Source: an uncultured Lachnospiraceae bacterium (GTDB taxonomy: Bacteria; Bacillota; Clostridia; Lachnospirales; Lachnospiraceae). Taken from it: a DNA stretch of 62,654 nucleotides. Both the position numbers and the translations under genes were made by a program. The notes under the pieces were generated by a model that was not told the origin of the DNA, ran no database searches, and saw nothing but the letters and a program-made list of their open reading frames with translations. Where the stretch lies: NCBI GenBank assembly GCA_934418125.1, contig CAKRWT010000012.1:1-62654 (forward strand), written 5' to 3'. Positions 43,866 through 54,021 of the stretch are shown in pieces (position 1 is the first letter of the stretch; the number at the start of each line of letters is the position of its first letter).

Positions 43866-44501
43866 TTAGGTCAGTTCGTAACCTGCCCTTAATTTTTCAA
43901 GTGCCTTCTTCTCGATTCTTGACACATAGCTTCTGGATATGCCAAGAATCCGCCCAATTTCCCGCTGTGTTACTTCTCTTCCATCAGCCAGCCCATAGCG
44001 CAGCATAATAATCTGTCTTTCTCTGGCATTAAGCTTTGCCTGTATCAACCCTGGCAGACGGTCAATGCGTTCCTCAGTTTCCATCCGCTCTACCACATCT
44101 ACCTGCTCCTGCTCAATAATGTCCAGTAAATTGATTTCATTGCCTTCTTTATCCGTTCCAATCGGTTCATGCAGGGATACTTCTCTGGACGTTTTCTTTT
44201 TCGCCCGAAGCAGCATCAGAAGCTCATTATCAATACACCGGGAAGCATAGGTGCTCAGTTTCCCTTTTCCGGCATCAAAAGAATCTACTGCCTTGATAAG
44301 ACCTATCGTACCGATGGAAATCAAATCCTCGATGTCCTCATCCACATTCTGATACTTCTTTACAATATGTGCCACCAGCCGCAGATTCCGTTCCACCAGG
44401 ATTTCCTTTGCTTCCCTGCGGGACGTTTCATCCCCCATCTTAAGCTGATGCAGATATATGGCTTCTTCCTTCGCGGTTAATGGTTGCTGAAATGTTTTCA
44501 A
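43866..44501 (-). CDS. sigK: Sporulation sigma factor SigK
   Basis: A 211-residue sigma-70 family factor for late mother-cell genes. Region 2 has ERNLRLVAHIVKKYQNVDED and DLISIGTIGLIKAVDSFD; VSLHEPIGTDKEGNEINLLD is the SigE/SigK signature; region 4 is TQREIGRILGISRSYVSRIEKKAL. The protein begins at FQQPL, where mature SigK of Bacillus begins, so there is no pro-sequence to cleave. The gene is not split by a skin element. A TTG start behind GGGGG is used. Only 20 nt separate it from the HD gene. Confidence 0.9.
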   Translation of the reverse strand: MKTFQQPLTAKEEAIYLHQLKMGDETSRREAKEILVERNLRLVAHIVKKYQNVDEDIEDLISIGTIGLIKAVDSFDAGKGKLSTYASRCIDNELLMLLRAKKKTSREVSLHEPIGTDKEGNEINLLDIIEQEQVDVVERMETEERIDRLPGLIQAKLNARERQIIMLRYGLADGREVTQREIGRILGISRSYVSRIEKKALEKLRAGYELT

Positions 44502-44630
44502 AAGAAGCCCCCAAAGTCCATTTACTCTATTCTATGACCCGGAGATATCTTAAGTGCCTTTCCATTTCAAATTAAAATCCGCATATTTTTATTATACAAA
44601 CTAGCGATGTAAAATTCAACAAAAAAGGAG

Positions 44631-45776
44631 TCAGGACAACAAAAATTCCGCCATCACATAATTGCTCACATCCATTCCTTTTCCGGTCAGAAAAATCTGT
44701 GTTCCTTTCCGCTGCAACAACCCTTCTTGTTCAAACCGGGTAATTACTTTTCCATAGACCTCTTCTATCGGCATCCCAAACAGTCTGGTAAAAATTGTGG
44801 TACTGATTCCCTCCGTCAGGCGAAGTCCCAGAAACATAAATTCCTCCATCTGCTCCTGTACCGACAATTGCTGTATGTTCTGCCGGATTCTCTGGTTCTC
44901 CAAAGCATTACCTTCCAGTCCTCTGTAATAACCAGCTAAATCTCTCATATTACTCCATCGGATGTTCCCTACCATGGAAGAAGCCCCCAGCCCAAAACCT
45001 GCATAATCGCCCCGCTGCCAATACACCTTATTGTGCCGGCACTCATAGCCTTCTTTTGCATAGTTGGATATCTCATAGCGGTAATAACCATGGTCTCTCA
45101 GATACTGTCCCGTATAAAGATACATATCCCGGTCTTCATCCTCTGTTGGAAAAATGTAGTTCTCCTGCTGTTCGTACAAAGGCGTTCCTTCCTCCAGAAT
45201 CAGACTGTACGCGGAAATATGCTCTGGTTTCAGTGCCACTACCCGCTCCACACTCCGGCGGTAGGATTCCATGTTCTGTCCCGGCAGCGCTGCCATCAAG
45301 TCAATATTGATATTATGGCACCCCTTTTCCCTTGCCATCCTATAGGTTTGCAGAAACTGTTCATAGGTATGAATCCTGCCGATTCTTCGCAATTCCTCGT
45401 CCCTGGTGGATTGTAAACCGATACTGATGCGGTTTATCCCCGCTTCCAGATACGCTGCCATCTTTTCTTCCGTAACTGTCCCCGGATTCATCTCCATGGT
45501 AATCTCTGCCTCTGGCAACAGATGAAAATGCTTTTCCACACACGCAAGGATTGTCCGTATCTGTGCCCCGGTCAGGATAGAGGGCGTCCCCCCTCCCAGA
45601 AATAAGGAAACTACCTGATAGTTCTCATATCTCTCTGCGTTTTGTTCTATTTCCACCAGTAGATGGTTTACATAATTTTTTATCTCTTCTTCGGAAGCAG
45701 AAAAAGACAGGAAATCGCAGTAGAGACATTTCCTGACACAAAAAGGAATGTGAATGTAAATGCTTAACTCTCTCAT
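44631..45776 (-). CDS. hemW: HemW-type radical SAM heme chaperone
   Basis: A 381-residue radical SAM protein, formerly called oxygen-independent coproporphyrinogen oxidase. The 4Fe-4S motif CVRKCLYCDF is near residue 13 and GGGTPS near 65. The four-cysteine spacing and the C-terminal HemN_C part match HemW. CAGGAG precedes the ATG. It follows lepA by 24 nt in the conserved gpr-spoIIP-lepA-hemW order of clostridia. Confidence 0.92.
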   Translation of the reverse strand: MRELSIYIHIPFCVRKCLYCDFLSFSASEEEIKNYVNHLLVEIEQNAERYENYQVVSLFLGGGTPSILTGAQIRTILACVEKHFHLLPEAEITMEMNPGTVTEEKMAAYLEAGINRISIGLQSTRDEELRRIGRIHTYEQFLQTYRMAREKGCHNINIDLMAALPGQNMESYRRSVERVVALKPEHISAYSLILEEGTPLYEQQENYIFPTEDEDRDMYLYTGQYLRDHGYYRYEISNYAKEGYECRHNKVYWQRGDYAGFGLGASSMVGNIRWSNMRDLAGYYRGLEGNALENQRIRQNIQQLSVQEQMEEFMFLGLRLTEGISTTIFTRLFGMPIEEVYGKVITRFEQEGLLQRKGTQIFLTGKGMDVSNYVMAEFLLS

Positions 45777-45800
45777 CTGCGGCTCCTGTCTTTATGATTT

Positions 45801-47615
45801 CTAATCCTCGTCCAGTTTTAATACGCTCATGAAGGCGCTCTGTGGAATCTCCACATTACCTACCTGGCGCATACGTTTCTTACCTTCCTTCTGTTTCTCC
45901 AGAAGCTTCTTCTTACGGCTGATATCACCACCATAACATTTGGCAAGCACGTCCTTACGCATGGCGCGTACCGTCTCCCTGGCAATGACCTTGCCTCCTA
46001 CGGCTGCCTGAATCGGTATCTCAAACAAGTGTCTTGGTATCTCGTCCTTTAACTTCTCACACATTCTTCTGCCGCGCTCATAGGCACTGTCTGCATGGAC
46101 AATAAAGGAAAGGGCATCCACCTCGTCATGGTTGATAAGGATATCCAGCTTCACAAGCTTGGACATCTCATAGCCTTTCATCTCATAATCAAAGGATGCA
46201 TATCCTCTGGAACGGGATTTCAGGGCATCGAAGAAATCATAGATAATCTCATTTAACGGTAATTCGTATTTTAACAAAGCCCTTGTTGATTCAATGTATT
46301 CGGTACTGATATAACGTCCTCTCCGCTCCTGGCAAAGCTGCATAATCGGACCGATAAACTCTGTGGTTACCATGATTTCCGCGCTGACAATAGGCTCCTC
46401 CATGTACTCAATCTCCGATGGGTCCGGCAGATTGGAAGGGTTCGTCAGTTCAATCATCTCTCCATTGGTCTTATGGACTCTGTAAATAACACCCGGCGCG
46501 GTTGTTACCAAATCCAGGTTATATTCTCTCTCCAGACGTTCCTGAATAATCTCCAGATGAAGCAGTCCCAGGAATCCACAACGGAAACCAAAGCCCAGCG
46601 CAATGGAAGTCTCCGGCTCAAAGTTTAAAGAAGCATCATTTAACTGTAACTTCTCCAAAGCGTCCCGCAAATCCGGGTACTTGGCACCATCTGCCGGGTA
46701 CATACCACAGTAAACCATGGAATTTACCTTCTTATAACCTGGCAACGGCTCTGCACAGGGATTGTTCAAATCCGTTACCGTATCGCCCACGGCGGTATCT
46801 TTTACATTTTTAATAGAGGCTGTCAGATATCCTACCATACCGGCAGCTAACTCGTCACAGGGTATAAACTGTCCTGCGCCAAAATAGCCAACCTCTACTA
46901 CCTCTGCGGTGGCTCCGGTTGCCATCATTTTAATGGAAGTGCCTTTCTTTACCCTGCCTTCCTTAATCCGGCAGAATACGATAACCCCTTTGTAGGAATC
47001 ATACACCGAGTCAAATATGAGTGCCTGCAATGGATTGTCCGGGCTGCCCTGGGGTGCCGGAATCTTCTCCACGATTGCCTCTAATACCTCGTCAATACCG
47101 ATACCGTTCTTGGCAGAAATCAACGGGGCATCCTGTGCTTCAATACCGATAACATCCTCGATTTCATTCTTCACCCACTCCGGGTTGGCACTGGGTAAGT
47201 CAATCTTATTGATAACCGGAAAAACATCCAGGTCATGGTCTAATGCCAGATATACATTCGCCAGGGTCTGTGCCTCGATTCCCTGTGCCGCATCGACAAC
47301 CAGAATCGCACCGTCACAGGCTGCCAGGGAACGGCTTACCTCATAGTTAAAGTCCACATGTCCGGGGGTATCAATGAGATTAAAAATATATTCATTTCCA
47401 TCCTTTGCGTTGTAAATGGTACGAACCGTCTGTGCCTTAATGGTAATTCCCCGTTCTCTCTCTAGTTCCATATTGTCCAGAACCTGAGCCTGCATCTCCC
47501 TGCTGGTCAGAAGACCGGTTCTCTCTATAATTCTATCTGCCAGAGTGGACTTACCATGGTCGATATGTGCCACAATGCAGAAATTTCTGATTTTACTTTG
47601 GTCTATGGATGCCAT
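45801..47615 (-). CDS. lepA: Elongation factor 4
   Basis: A 604-residue ribosome-bound GTPase. G1 [11 protein letters not shown]3 DTPGHVDF and G4 NKID are in the first 135 residues. The C-terminal EF4-specific domain ends in [20 protein letters not shown], which is diagnostic. AAGGAGG precedes the ATG. Confidence 0.98.
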   Translation of the reverse strand: MASIDQSKIRNFCIVAHIDHGKSTLADRIIERTGLLTSREMQAQVLDNMELERERGITIKAQTVRTIYNAKDGNEYIFNLIDTPGHVDFNYEVSRSLAACDGAILVVDAAQGIEAQTLANVYLALDHDLDVFPVINKIDLPSANPEWVKNEIEDVIGIEAQDAPLISAKNGIGIDEVLEAIVEKIPAPQGSPDNPLQALIFDSVYDSYKGVIVFCRIKEGRVKKGTSIKMMATGATAEVVEVGYFGAGQFIPCDELAAGMVGYLTASIKNVKDTAVGDTVTDLNNPCAEPLPGYKKVNSMVYCGMYPADGAKYPDLRDALEKLQLNDASLNFEPETSIALGFGFRCGFLGLLHLEIIQERLEREYNLDLVTTAPGVIYRVHKTNGEMIELTNPSNLPDPSEIEYMEEPIVSAEIMVTTEFIGPIMQLCQERRGRYISTEYIESTRALLKYELPLNEIIYDFFDALKSRSRGYASFDYEMKGYEMSKLVKLDILINHDEVDALSFIVHADSAYERGRRMCEKLKDEIPRHLFEIPIQAAVGGKVIARETVRAMRKDVLAKCYGGDISRKKKLLEKQKEGKKRMRQVGNVEIPQSAFMSVLKLDED

Positions 47616-47692
47616 AGCTTCCTCCTTGTCAAAGTTATGAATCGTGTAGCTATTCTCACGAATCCCAGTATAACAAATGGAAGAAACTGTGT

Positions 47693-49036
47693 CTACCGTT
47701 TTGAGAATTGTTGTTGCCCGCTTAATACCAAATCCAGCACATGTGCCAATGGTTCACAGGCATTCCAGATTTCCTCCATCGTGTTTGTCTGTGCCCCCAA
47801 CTCAATGAGTAACGTCTTTGGACACAGATGCATGTTGTAGCGATAGGCTTTCAGATAGATTCGTCTGGCAATCCCCGGATAATATTCATTACAGGTAACC
47901 TGCATCTGGAAAGAGAATGCCAGATTGTCTGCCAGGTACGGATTTTCCAGATAATCAATCTTGCCCTTCTTCGTGCGGCTCATTCCATTAAAAAACATAA
48001 ACTGGGCTGTAGGTCTTCCCTGCAAATCCATCACCAGCTTCCTGCCCTCTGCCATCTCGTCCCTATGTAAATCAATAACTACCTGAATAGACGGATTATC
48101 CTGCAGCAGCTGCTCCATTTCCGGCAGGGCATTGCTGTAGGCATAATCCCTTGCCTCCTTATCGAAGCTGGCGGTATGATGCATGACCTGATACCCATAC
48201 TGCTCCCGCAGAATCTGTGCCAGATACTCTCCTGCCCCTACAATGGTGGTGGATTCATCCCCCGGAATGGAATCTACAAACGCCTCCTGGGAATGCGTGT
48301 GGTAAATCAGTATCTGGGGAGCATCCCCTCCCTTTTCTATCTGCATATTCTTCTCTAACAGCTTCTGGATATCAATCAGTTCGTTTCCTGCCACAGTGGT
48401 GCTGTCCACCGCATAAAAGGCCTTGATTACATCATCATAAGTCTGCAGTTCTTCCCACTGGTACTGATATGCCTTATCTGTGGCAGGTACAAATCCGTCC
48501 GGCTCCGTTTCCGGTTCCGGTTCTTCCTCCATCCTTTCCGGATTCTCCTGTTCTTGTCCTGTTTCATGTTCTTCTCTTGCCTGCTCATTTTCCCGGTACA
48601 ATCCGTTTTCCTCCAGCAGGGCGTTCTGTATGCTCTCATCCAGATGCATGGCATCTTCTCCATACTCTAACTCACCTTCTGCGATATGCTTCTCGTTCTC
48701 ATCACTGCCTTCCAGAAGAAGCAGCCTGGCATAATCACTTTCCGTAATCGTTTCTCCGGCTGTCGTATCTTCCAACCTGCTGCCGGCAAGCACCGGATAC
48801 GGAAACAGAAGGACGTCGGTCAGGAACTCTCCTCCCGCCGTATAAGGCTGCCTGGTTCCACGCATCTCGATGCCCGGCAGATATGTCTTCATAATAGATT
48901 CCTCCAGAAATCCCAGCAGCAGACTCTTTTCCTTTTTCGTTCCGGTCTTACCGGACAGCTCTATGAGAAGGGAAATCAGAAGCAGAACACCAATCCCTAT
49001 GATGCTTATTTTTTTCAAAATTTTTTTTCTGTCCAT
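47693..49036 (-). CDS. spoIIP: Stage II sporulation protein P
   Basis: A 447-residue peptidoglycan amidase/endopeptidase needed for engulfment. One N-terminal membrane anchor (about 8-27) is followed by a long acidic linker with many Glu (about 125-190). The SpoIIP domain has [19 protein letters not shown] and IELGAQTNT. It is made under SigE control in other sporeformers. The gene lies 25 nt after gpr. A clear ribosome binding site is lacking, which suggests translation coupled to gpr. Confidence 0.92.
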   Translation of the reverse strand: MDRKKILKKISIIGIGVLLLISLLIELSGKTGTKKEKSLLLGFLEESIMKTYLPGIEMRGTRQPYTAGGEFLTDVLLFPYPVLAGSRLEDTTAGETITESDYARLLLLEGSDENEKHIAEGELEYGEDAMHLDESIQNALLEENGLYRENEQAREEHETGQEQENPERMEEEPEPETEPDGFVPATDKAYQYQWEELQTYDDVIKAFYAVDSTTVAGNELIDIQKLLEKNMQIEKGGDAPQILIYHTHSQEAFVDSIPGDESTTIVGAGEYLAQILREQYGYQVMHHTASFDKEARDYAYSNALPEMEQLLQDNPSIQVVIDLHRDEMAEGRKLVMDLQGRPTAQFMFFNGMSRTKKGKIDYLENPYLADNLAFSFQMQVTCNEYYPGIARRIYLKAYRYNMHLCPKTLLIELGAQTNTMEEIWNACEPLAHVLDLVLSGQQQFSKR

Positions 49037-49060
49037 ATAATAGCATTATATGCTGTCAGG

Positions 49061-49969
49061 CTATCCCTTCATGCTATCTTCCCCGGAATCCGCTTCCGGC
49101 AGGGACAGATTCAATGCCATATTGATTCCATCACACAGAATGTGGCTGATTTGCTGAATCTGGAAATCTACATCCTTCGTGGTAACATACATATTATTCA
49201 GTTCTTTTAAGGTTGCCGGACGTTCGCCCATGGCATCTCCCACAATGGTTGCCGCATCCACTACCGTAGGCACTCCAAGCGCCAGCACCGGCACGTGCAG
49301 GCTCTCCTCTGTGATAGCATTTCGGTGGTTACCCACGCCGGAGCCTGGATGAATCCCTGTATTGGTAATCTGTATGGTACGGTTTAAGCGTTTCGTTGAC
49401 CGGGCTGCCAGGGCATCAATCACAATGACCAAATCCGGTCTTGTCTCTCCGATTACCCCTTTGATAATTTCCGCAGACTCCATTCCGGTTTTCGCCATAA
49501 CACCGGGTACAATACTGCTCACCATGTGCATTCTGGCACAGTTATATGCCACCTTGCCATATTCCAGTACAATATGCCTGTTGATAAAAAGGTTATCCAC
49601 CACATTGGGTCCCAGGGAATCTGCCGTAACCTCCCGGTTGCCAAGCCCTACTACCAGAATAGACTGTTCTTTCTCCGGTTCTGGTAAAACAGAGCGGATT
49701 TCCTTCGCCAGAATCTCTGCAATTTCCTGGTGGTAATCCTCCTCCGGTTCGGTCATGTTGGGAGCCTCTAAGGTAATGTAGGTTCCCATGGGTTTTCCCA
49801 TTGCTTTCGCACCATTACGTGTCTCAATCACAACCTTTGTAATATGCACTTCGCTTGTTTCATCATATCTTTCTTCCACACTGACACCATGCAGTTCTTT
49901 TTCTTTTTCCTCGATACTTTCCCTGGCTTCCAACGCCAAGTCCGTCCTGACAGCCGACCAGCTATCCAT
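49061..49969 (-). CDS. gpr: Germination protease GPR
   Basis: A 302-residue aspartic-type protease (family A25) that degrades small acid-soluble spore proteins in germination. The N-terminal VRTDLALEA matches the propeptide-removal site. VVGLGNREVTADSLGP, GVMAKTGMES and the SGVGNHR segment are diagnostic. AATGAGGAG precedes the ATG. First gene of the gpr-spoIIP-lepA-hemW cluster, divergent from rpsT. Confidence 0.95.
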   Translation of the reverse strand: MDSWSAVRTDLALEARESIEEKEKELHGVSVEERYDETSEVHITKVVIETRNGAKAMGKPMGTYITLEAPNMTEPEEDYHQEIAEILAKEIRSVLPEPEKEQSILVVGLGNREVTADSLGPNVVDNLFINRHIVLEYGKVAYNCARMHMVSSIVPGVMAKTGMESAEIIKGVIGETRPDLVIVIDALAARSTKRLNRTIQITNTGIHPGSGVGNHRNAITEESLHVPVLALGVPTVVDAATIVGDAMGERPATLKELNNMYVTTKDVDFQIQQISHILCDGINMALNLSLPEADSGEDSMKG

Positions 49970-50063
49970 ACCCTACTCCTCATTTCCCGCATTTTATGTT
50001 ATTATATGCGTGTTATACTATAATGATATTTATATTATTTTTCAAAAATAGTCAAAATATGTA

Positions 50064-50092
50064 TTGACATCACGATTGCCTTATTCTACAAT
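50064..50092 (+). promoter_or_regulatory. Promoter of rpsT
   Basis: TTGACA and TACAAT separated by 17 bp, about 97 nt before the start codon, leaving a leader of about 90 nt. Confidence 0.8.
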
Positions 50093-50188
50093 AATATGCG
50101 TGTGTTTCCATTAAGACGTCCGTGTCCGGCTTTAATGAGACACGTTTCAATAAGAAAGAATCATGTAAATCATTATGGAGGTATCATC

Positions 50189-50452
50189 ATGGCTAACATT
50201 AAATCCGCTAAGAAAAGAATTTTAGTAAACAAAACTAAGGCTGACAGAAACAAAGCTATCAAGTCCGGCGTAAAGACAGCTGTTAAGAAAGTTCTCGCTG
50301 CTGTTGAAGCAAACGACAAAGAAGCTGCTAAGAGCGCATTAGTTGCTGCTACATCTGCAATTGATAAAGCTACCAAAAAAGGTGTTTACCACAAAAACAC
50401 AGCAGCTAGAAAAGTTTCCCGTCTTACAGTAGCTGTAAACAAAATGGCTTAA
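50189..50452 (+). CDS. rpsT: 30S ribosomal protein S20
   Basis: An 87-residue basic protein beginning MANIKSAKKRILVNKTKADR. The ATG at 50189 has TATGGAGG upstream; a longer in-frame ORF to the left is only leader. Monocistronic with its own promoter and terminator. Confidence 0.97.
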   Translation: MANIKSAKKRILVNKTKADRNKAIKSGVKTAVKKVLAAVEANDKEAAKSALVAATSAIDKATKKGVYHKNTAARKVSRLTVAVNKMA

Positions 50453-50470
50453 TTTGTTATCGAGATAAAT

Positions 50471-50518
50471 GCACAACAAAAAACAACCCATACCGTCATG
50501 TGGGTTGTTTTTTTGTGC
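50471..50518. terminator. Bidirectional rho-independent terminator
   Basis: AAAACAACCCA and TGGGTTGTTTT with outer GCAC/GTGC form a long stem with T tracts on both strands. It ends rpsT on the plus strand and the TPM gene on the minus strand. Confidence 0.92.
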
Positions 50519-50529
50519 CTTTTTGTTTT

Positions 50530-51417
50530 CTAACGGCTGTGTCCACCGCCACCATGACTTCCGCCACCGCCACTGTGGCCACCGCTGCTGTGGCCTCCAC
50601 CACCGCCGTGACTGCTGTTGTTCGTCTGTATCTTATGTGTCACAACAGACTTCCGTAAGAAACGGTCCTGACGAACTTTAAAGGTCGGACTGCCACCCGC
50701 CACATAAGTGGTTGCTGTGGTTGTCTTCTCTCCTTTCCTGGAACGCCAGTTAACTGCAACAAAGATGATTGCCGCCAGCAATCCCACAAGCCAGGAGAAG
50801 TATCCCGGAAGATACATATCACCCGCCATCATTCCTCGCATATCATGATAAAAATCATTTACATAAGTTTTATAAGCCCGATACGGATTGTCTTCTACAA
50901 ACAGGTACACATTATCCAGAAGATGGTCAATGCCTTCTGCATCATAAGCTTCCTTTACCTTTCCAGTGGTACAAAGCCAGGTATAGATTCTGCCATCATC
51001 TTCCCGATACCAGTTATCTATCAGCAAGACACCATCACCATTTGCCTTATCATAACCAAAGTTATTTTCTTCATAGAACTGCTCTGCATAGACTCTGACG
51101 AACTGGTCATAAGACACATCTGGTTCTATTTCTCTTGCATAATCCTTCAGGGATTCCTCCAGGGTAATCAGGATAATATCACAGCCCGTCTGCTTCTCCC
51201 GCTTGGCAATCAGCTTCCGCAGCTTTTCCTCCTGTCTGTCTGTCAGTACATCCGCATAGTCAAATACACGTTCGGTTGTGGTGCACTCTGTATTGGTTCG
51301 GTCATAATATGCTATTTTTGCAGCACTCCACTGACTGATGGAAATACCTGCAAGGATAAGCAGAAGCACTCCCAACGCAATATAGAGCCATTTAAAATAA
51401 TGGAAATATTCTTTCAT
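50530..51417 (-). CDS. TPM-domain membrane protein with Gly/His tail
   Basis: A 295-residue protein with an N-terminal membrane anchor (about 10-30). A TPM domain follows (VFDYADVLTDRQEEKLRKLI, later GDGVLLIDNW), then a second transmembrane segment (about 205-222) and a C-terminal tail made mostly of Gly, His and Ser. TPM (YgcG) domains are linked to photosystem or respiratory repair and to acid phosphatase activity; the role in clostridia is unknown. The His-rich tail may bind metal. It starts 13 nt after the zinc-ribbon gene, so they are probably partners. Confidence 0.82.
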   Translation of the reverse strand: MKEYFHYFKWLYIALGVLLLILAGISISQWSAAKIAYYDRTNTECTTTERVFDYADVLTDRQEEKLRKLIAKREKQTGCDIILITLEESLKDYAREIEPDVSYDQFVRVYAEQFYEENNFGYDKANGDGVLLIDNWYREDDGRIYTWLCTTGKVKEAYDAEGIDHLLDNVYLFVEDNPYRAYKTYVNDFYHDMRGMMAGDMYLPGYFSWLVGLLAAIIFVAVNWRSRKGEKTTTATTYVAGGSPTFKVRQDRFLRKSVVTHKIQTNNSSHGGGGGHSSGGHSGGGGSHGGGGHSR

Positions 51418-51430
51418 CTGTCCGCTCCCC

Positions 51431-52414
51431 CTATATAATTCTGAGAATGTTGGTAACTACATAACAGATTGCTGTTACCAGGCCAAAGACAGAAACACCA
51501 TAGGAAATTACCTTTCCCCTGGAAACCGGTGTTTTACCGATTACCTTACCGGTCTGTCCGTTTACGTGATAGCTGTATGTATTCCCACCATATTGATACT
51601 GATACTGCCATACCGGCATCAGGGCATAATTCACGCCCTTACGCTCCAAGTTCAGATTCTTATGATGCGGGGTAAGACGATTGTAGCCCATCAGGGACTC
51701 ATTCATCATCTTCTCTGCGGCATCCCTTGCCTTCACCTGTGCCCTTCCCTCTAACTCCGGGGCACTCTGGTTATAGACTTCTCCGTAGAAACCGGACATA
51801 TACTGAGGTGCGAATCCTCGCAGTTCTCCATACTGATAGGGCTCCATCAAATCCATGATGCCATCTTCCATGGCAAAGGAAGCATCTACCGGAATCTTTT
51901 TAAAGTCCACATCCATTTTACGGATAATTTCATAATAAGAAGTTTCCACATATTCCGTGTCTCCGCTGGTCCAGCTTCTGACCTTGGTTCCCTCTCCTGC
52001 ATAATCATAATCGCCATCATAATCGTAGAGCCAAAAAGGTACATAGATACCTTCCATCTTCTCCAGGCTCTTGGCTGACAGGAAATCCGAAGGGGTAAAA
52101 ACACGCTTCTTAAATTCCTGGTTCATCGCTTCAACAGCTGCCTCTTTGTTGACCCGGAAAGGCAGTATCAGATGGGGTTCGAAAACACCCTCTACCCTCT
52201 CGTTAAACACCAGATAACAGCCACAGTGCTCACATTTACTGGCTGACGTATAGTTACTGACCTCTATCGGTGCGCCACAGTTGACACACTGGGTTACCGA
52301 ACCGCCCTGCACTACGTCCTGACTCTCTTCACTCTCACAATGGGGGCAGTACATTTTTCCTCTTCCCGGTTCATATACCACATTGCCACCACAGTTTTTA
52401 CATCGAAATAACAT
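51431..52414 (-). CDS. Zinc-ribbon protein with C-terminal membrane helix
   Basis: A 327-residue protein. Two or three CxxC pairs in the first 75 residues (CKNCGG, CPHCES, CVNCGA, CEHCGC) form zinc ribbons. A mixed alpha/beta region follows, with EGIYVPFWLYD and, near the end, ALMPVWQYQYQ. One transmembrane segment ends the protein. Similar proteins occur beside TPM or SPFH-type genes; no biochemical role is known. GGGGGAAGG precedes the ATG. Confidence 0.8.
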   Translation of the reverse strand: MLFRCKNCGGNVVYEPGRGKMYCPHCESEESQDVVQGGSVTQCVNCGAPIEVSNYTSASKCEHCGCYLVFNERVEGVFEPHLILPFRVNKEAAVEAMNQEFKKRVFTPSDFLSAKSLEKMEGIYVPFWLYDYDGDYDYAGEGTKVRSWTSGDTEYVETSYYEIIRKMDVDFKKIPVDASFAMEDGIMDLMEPYQYGELRGFAPQYMSGFYGEVYNQSAPELEGRAQVKARDAAEKMMNESLMGYNRLTPHHKNLNLERKGVNYALMPVWQYQYQYGGNTYSYHVNGQTGKVIGKTPVSRGKVISYGVSVFGLVTAICYVVTNILRII

Positions 52415-52465
52415 CTTCCTTCCCCCTGATTTCTACGCGCCTGCGTTTTCTTAAGCTGCACCTTC

Positions 52466-53872
52466 CTACTCTCTTCCATCCCAGCAGTAAGTACAGAGTT
52501 TACATTTATCAATTCCCACTGACTCAATCATATCATCCAGACGATGATAACGAAGTGACGTAAAATTCAGTTTCACACGGATTCTCTCTAACATTTCCTT
52601 ATACTCCGTGCTCTCCGGGTCTGCATACACAGACAGATTCGGATATTTATTCTCCCCCTCCATCTCTTCGATAACACGACGTGCAATCAGCTCCATCTCC
52701 GAAGTAGAACGGGAGAAATTCAGATATTTACAGCCAAACAATAAAGGTGGACAAGCCGGTCTGATATGTACTTCCTTAGCACCGCTCTGATAAAGGAATT
52801 CTGTTGTCTCCCGTAACTGGGTACCACGTACAATCGAATCGTCTATTAACAGCAGGCTTCTGTCTTTAATCAAATCATGTACCGGAATCAGCTTCATCTT
52901 GGCAATCAGGTTCCGCTGGCTCTGGATAGTCGGCATAAAGGACCGGGGCCAGGTAGGTGTGTATTTGATAAATGGTCTGGAAAAAGGGATTCCCGATTCG
53001 TTGGCATATCCAATCGCATGGGCTGTACCGGAGTCCGGCACACCGGCTACGATATCCGGTCTGGCATCATCTCTCTTTGCCAGCATGGCTCCACAATTAT
53101 AACGCATTTTCTCTACACTGATGCCCTCATAGGAAGAAGACGGATAACCATAGTAAATCCATAAGAAGGTACAGATTTTCATATCTTTGCCTGGTGCCAC
53201 AAGGGATTTCACACCTTCCGGTGTTACAATGGCAATCTCACCCGGTCCCAACTCCCGCTCCGGTGTATAACCAAGGTTCAGATAGGCAAAGCTTTCAAAA
53301 GATACACAGCAGGCATTTTCTTTCTTGCCGATGGTAACCGGGGTACGTCCGTAACGGTCCCTGGCAGCATAGATTCCCTTCGGGGTCAGAAGCAGAATCG
53401 TCATAGAGCCTTCAATCAGCTCCTGGGCATGCTGTAACCCTTCAATCAGGTTATCCCGCTGGTTGATGACCGCAGCCACTAACTCTGTGGCGTTGATATC
53501 GCCTCCACTCATCTCCAGGAAATGACCATGTCCATTTTGGAACAATTCTTCCACAATGGCTTCTTTGTTGTTAATCTTTCCTACAGTTGTAATCACATAC
53601 GTTCCGTGATGGGAACGCACCGTTAACGGCTGTGGCTCATAGTCTGAGATACAGCCGATTCCCAGGTTGCCGTGCATGGTATTTACATCTTTGTCAAATT
53701 TGGTACGAAAGGGGGCATTTTCAATATTATGTATCGCTCTGTTGAAGCCTTCCTCCTTGTCATAGACAGCCATACCGGCACGTCTTGTTCCCAGATGGGA
53801 ATGATAATCTGTTCCAAAGAACAAATCAAAAATACAGTCTTCCTTCGACGCTACTCCAAAAAATCCACCCAT
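52466..53872 (-). CDS. PurF-like phosphoribosyltransferase lacking the Ntn cysteine
   Basis: A 468-residue homologue of amidophosphoribosyltransferase. The N-terminal Ntn-type domain is recognisable (GTRRAGMAVYD, HGNLGIGC), but the mature start reads MGGFFGVAS, where active PurF has Cys-Gly-Ile-Phe-Gly. The glutaminase nucleophile is therefore absent. The PRPP-binding motif LLLIDDSIVRGTQLRET is intact. The C-terminal CKLCTYC could hold an iron-sulfur cluster. The ATG at 53872 has AAGGGAG upstream; a 25-codon extension does not. It may use free ammonia, bind PRPP as a sensor or act on another substrate. It is not next to other pur genes. Confidence 0.85.
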   Translation of the reverse strand: MGGFFGVASKEDCIFDLFFGTDYHSHLGTRRAGMAVYDKEEGFNRAIHNIENAPFRTKFDKDVNTMHGNLGIGCISDYEPQPLTVRSHHGTYVITTVGKINNKEAIVEELFQNGHGHFLEMSGGDINATELVAAVINQRDNLIEGLQHAQELIEGSMTILLLTPKGIYAARDRYGRTPVTIGKKENACCVSFESFAYLNLGYTPERELGPGEIAIVTPEGVKSLVAPGKDMKICTFLWIYYGYPSSSYEGISVEKMRYNCGAMLAKRDDARPDIVAGVPDSGTAHAIGYANESGIPFSRPFIKYTPTWPRSFMPTIQSQRNLIAKMKLIPVHDLIKDRSLLLIDDSIVRGTQLRETTEFLYQSGAKEVHIRPACPPLLFGCKYLNFSRSTSEMELIARRVIEEMEGENKYPNLSVYADPESTEYKEMLERIRVKLNFTSLRYHRLDDMIESVGIDKCKLCTYCWDGRE

Positions 53873-54021
53873 GATAATCTCCCTTATTGTATTCATCTTT
53901 TTTGGTAAGTATGCCTTTCCCTGCCTGGAAAAAACATTCATACCCAATAATCATATTTCATGGGTGGAGTCTATGTCAATAGTATGTAATTTTTTAAATT
54001 TATTTTTGGAGCTGTTTACCT

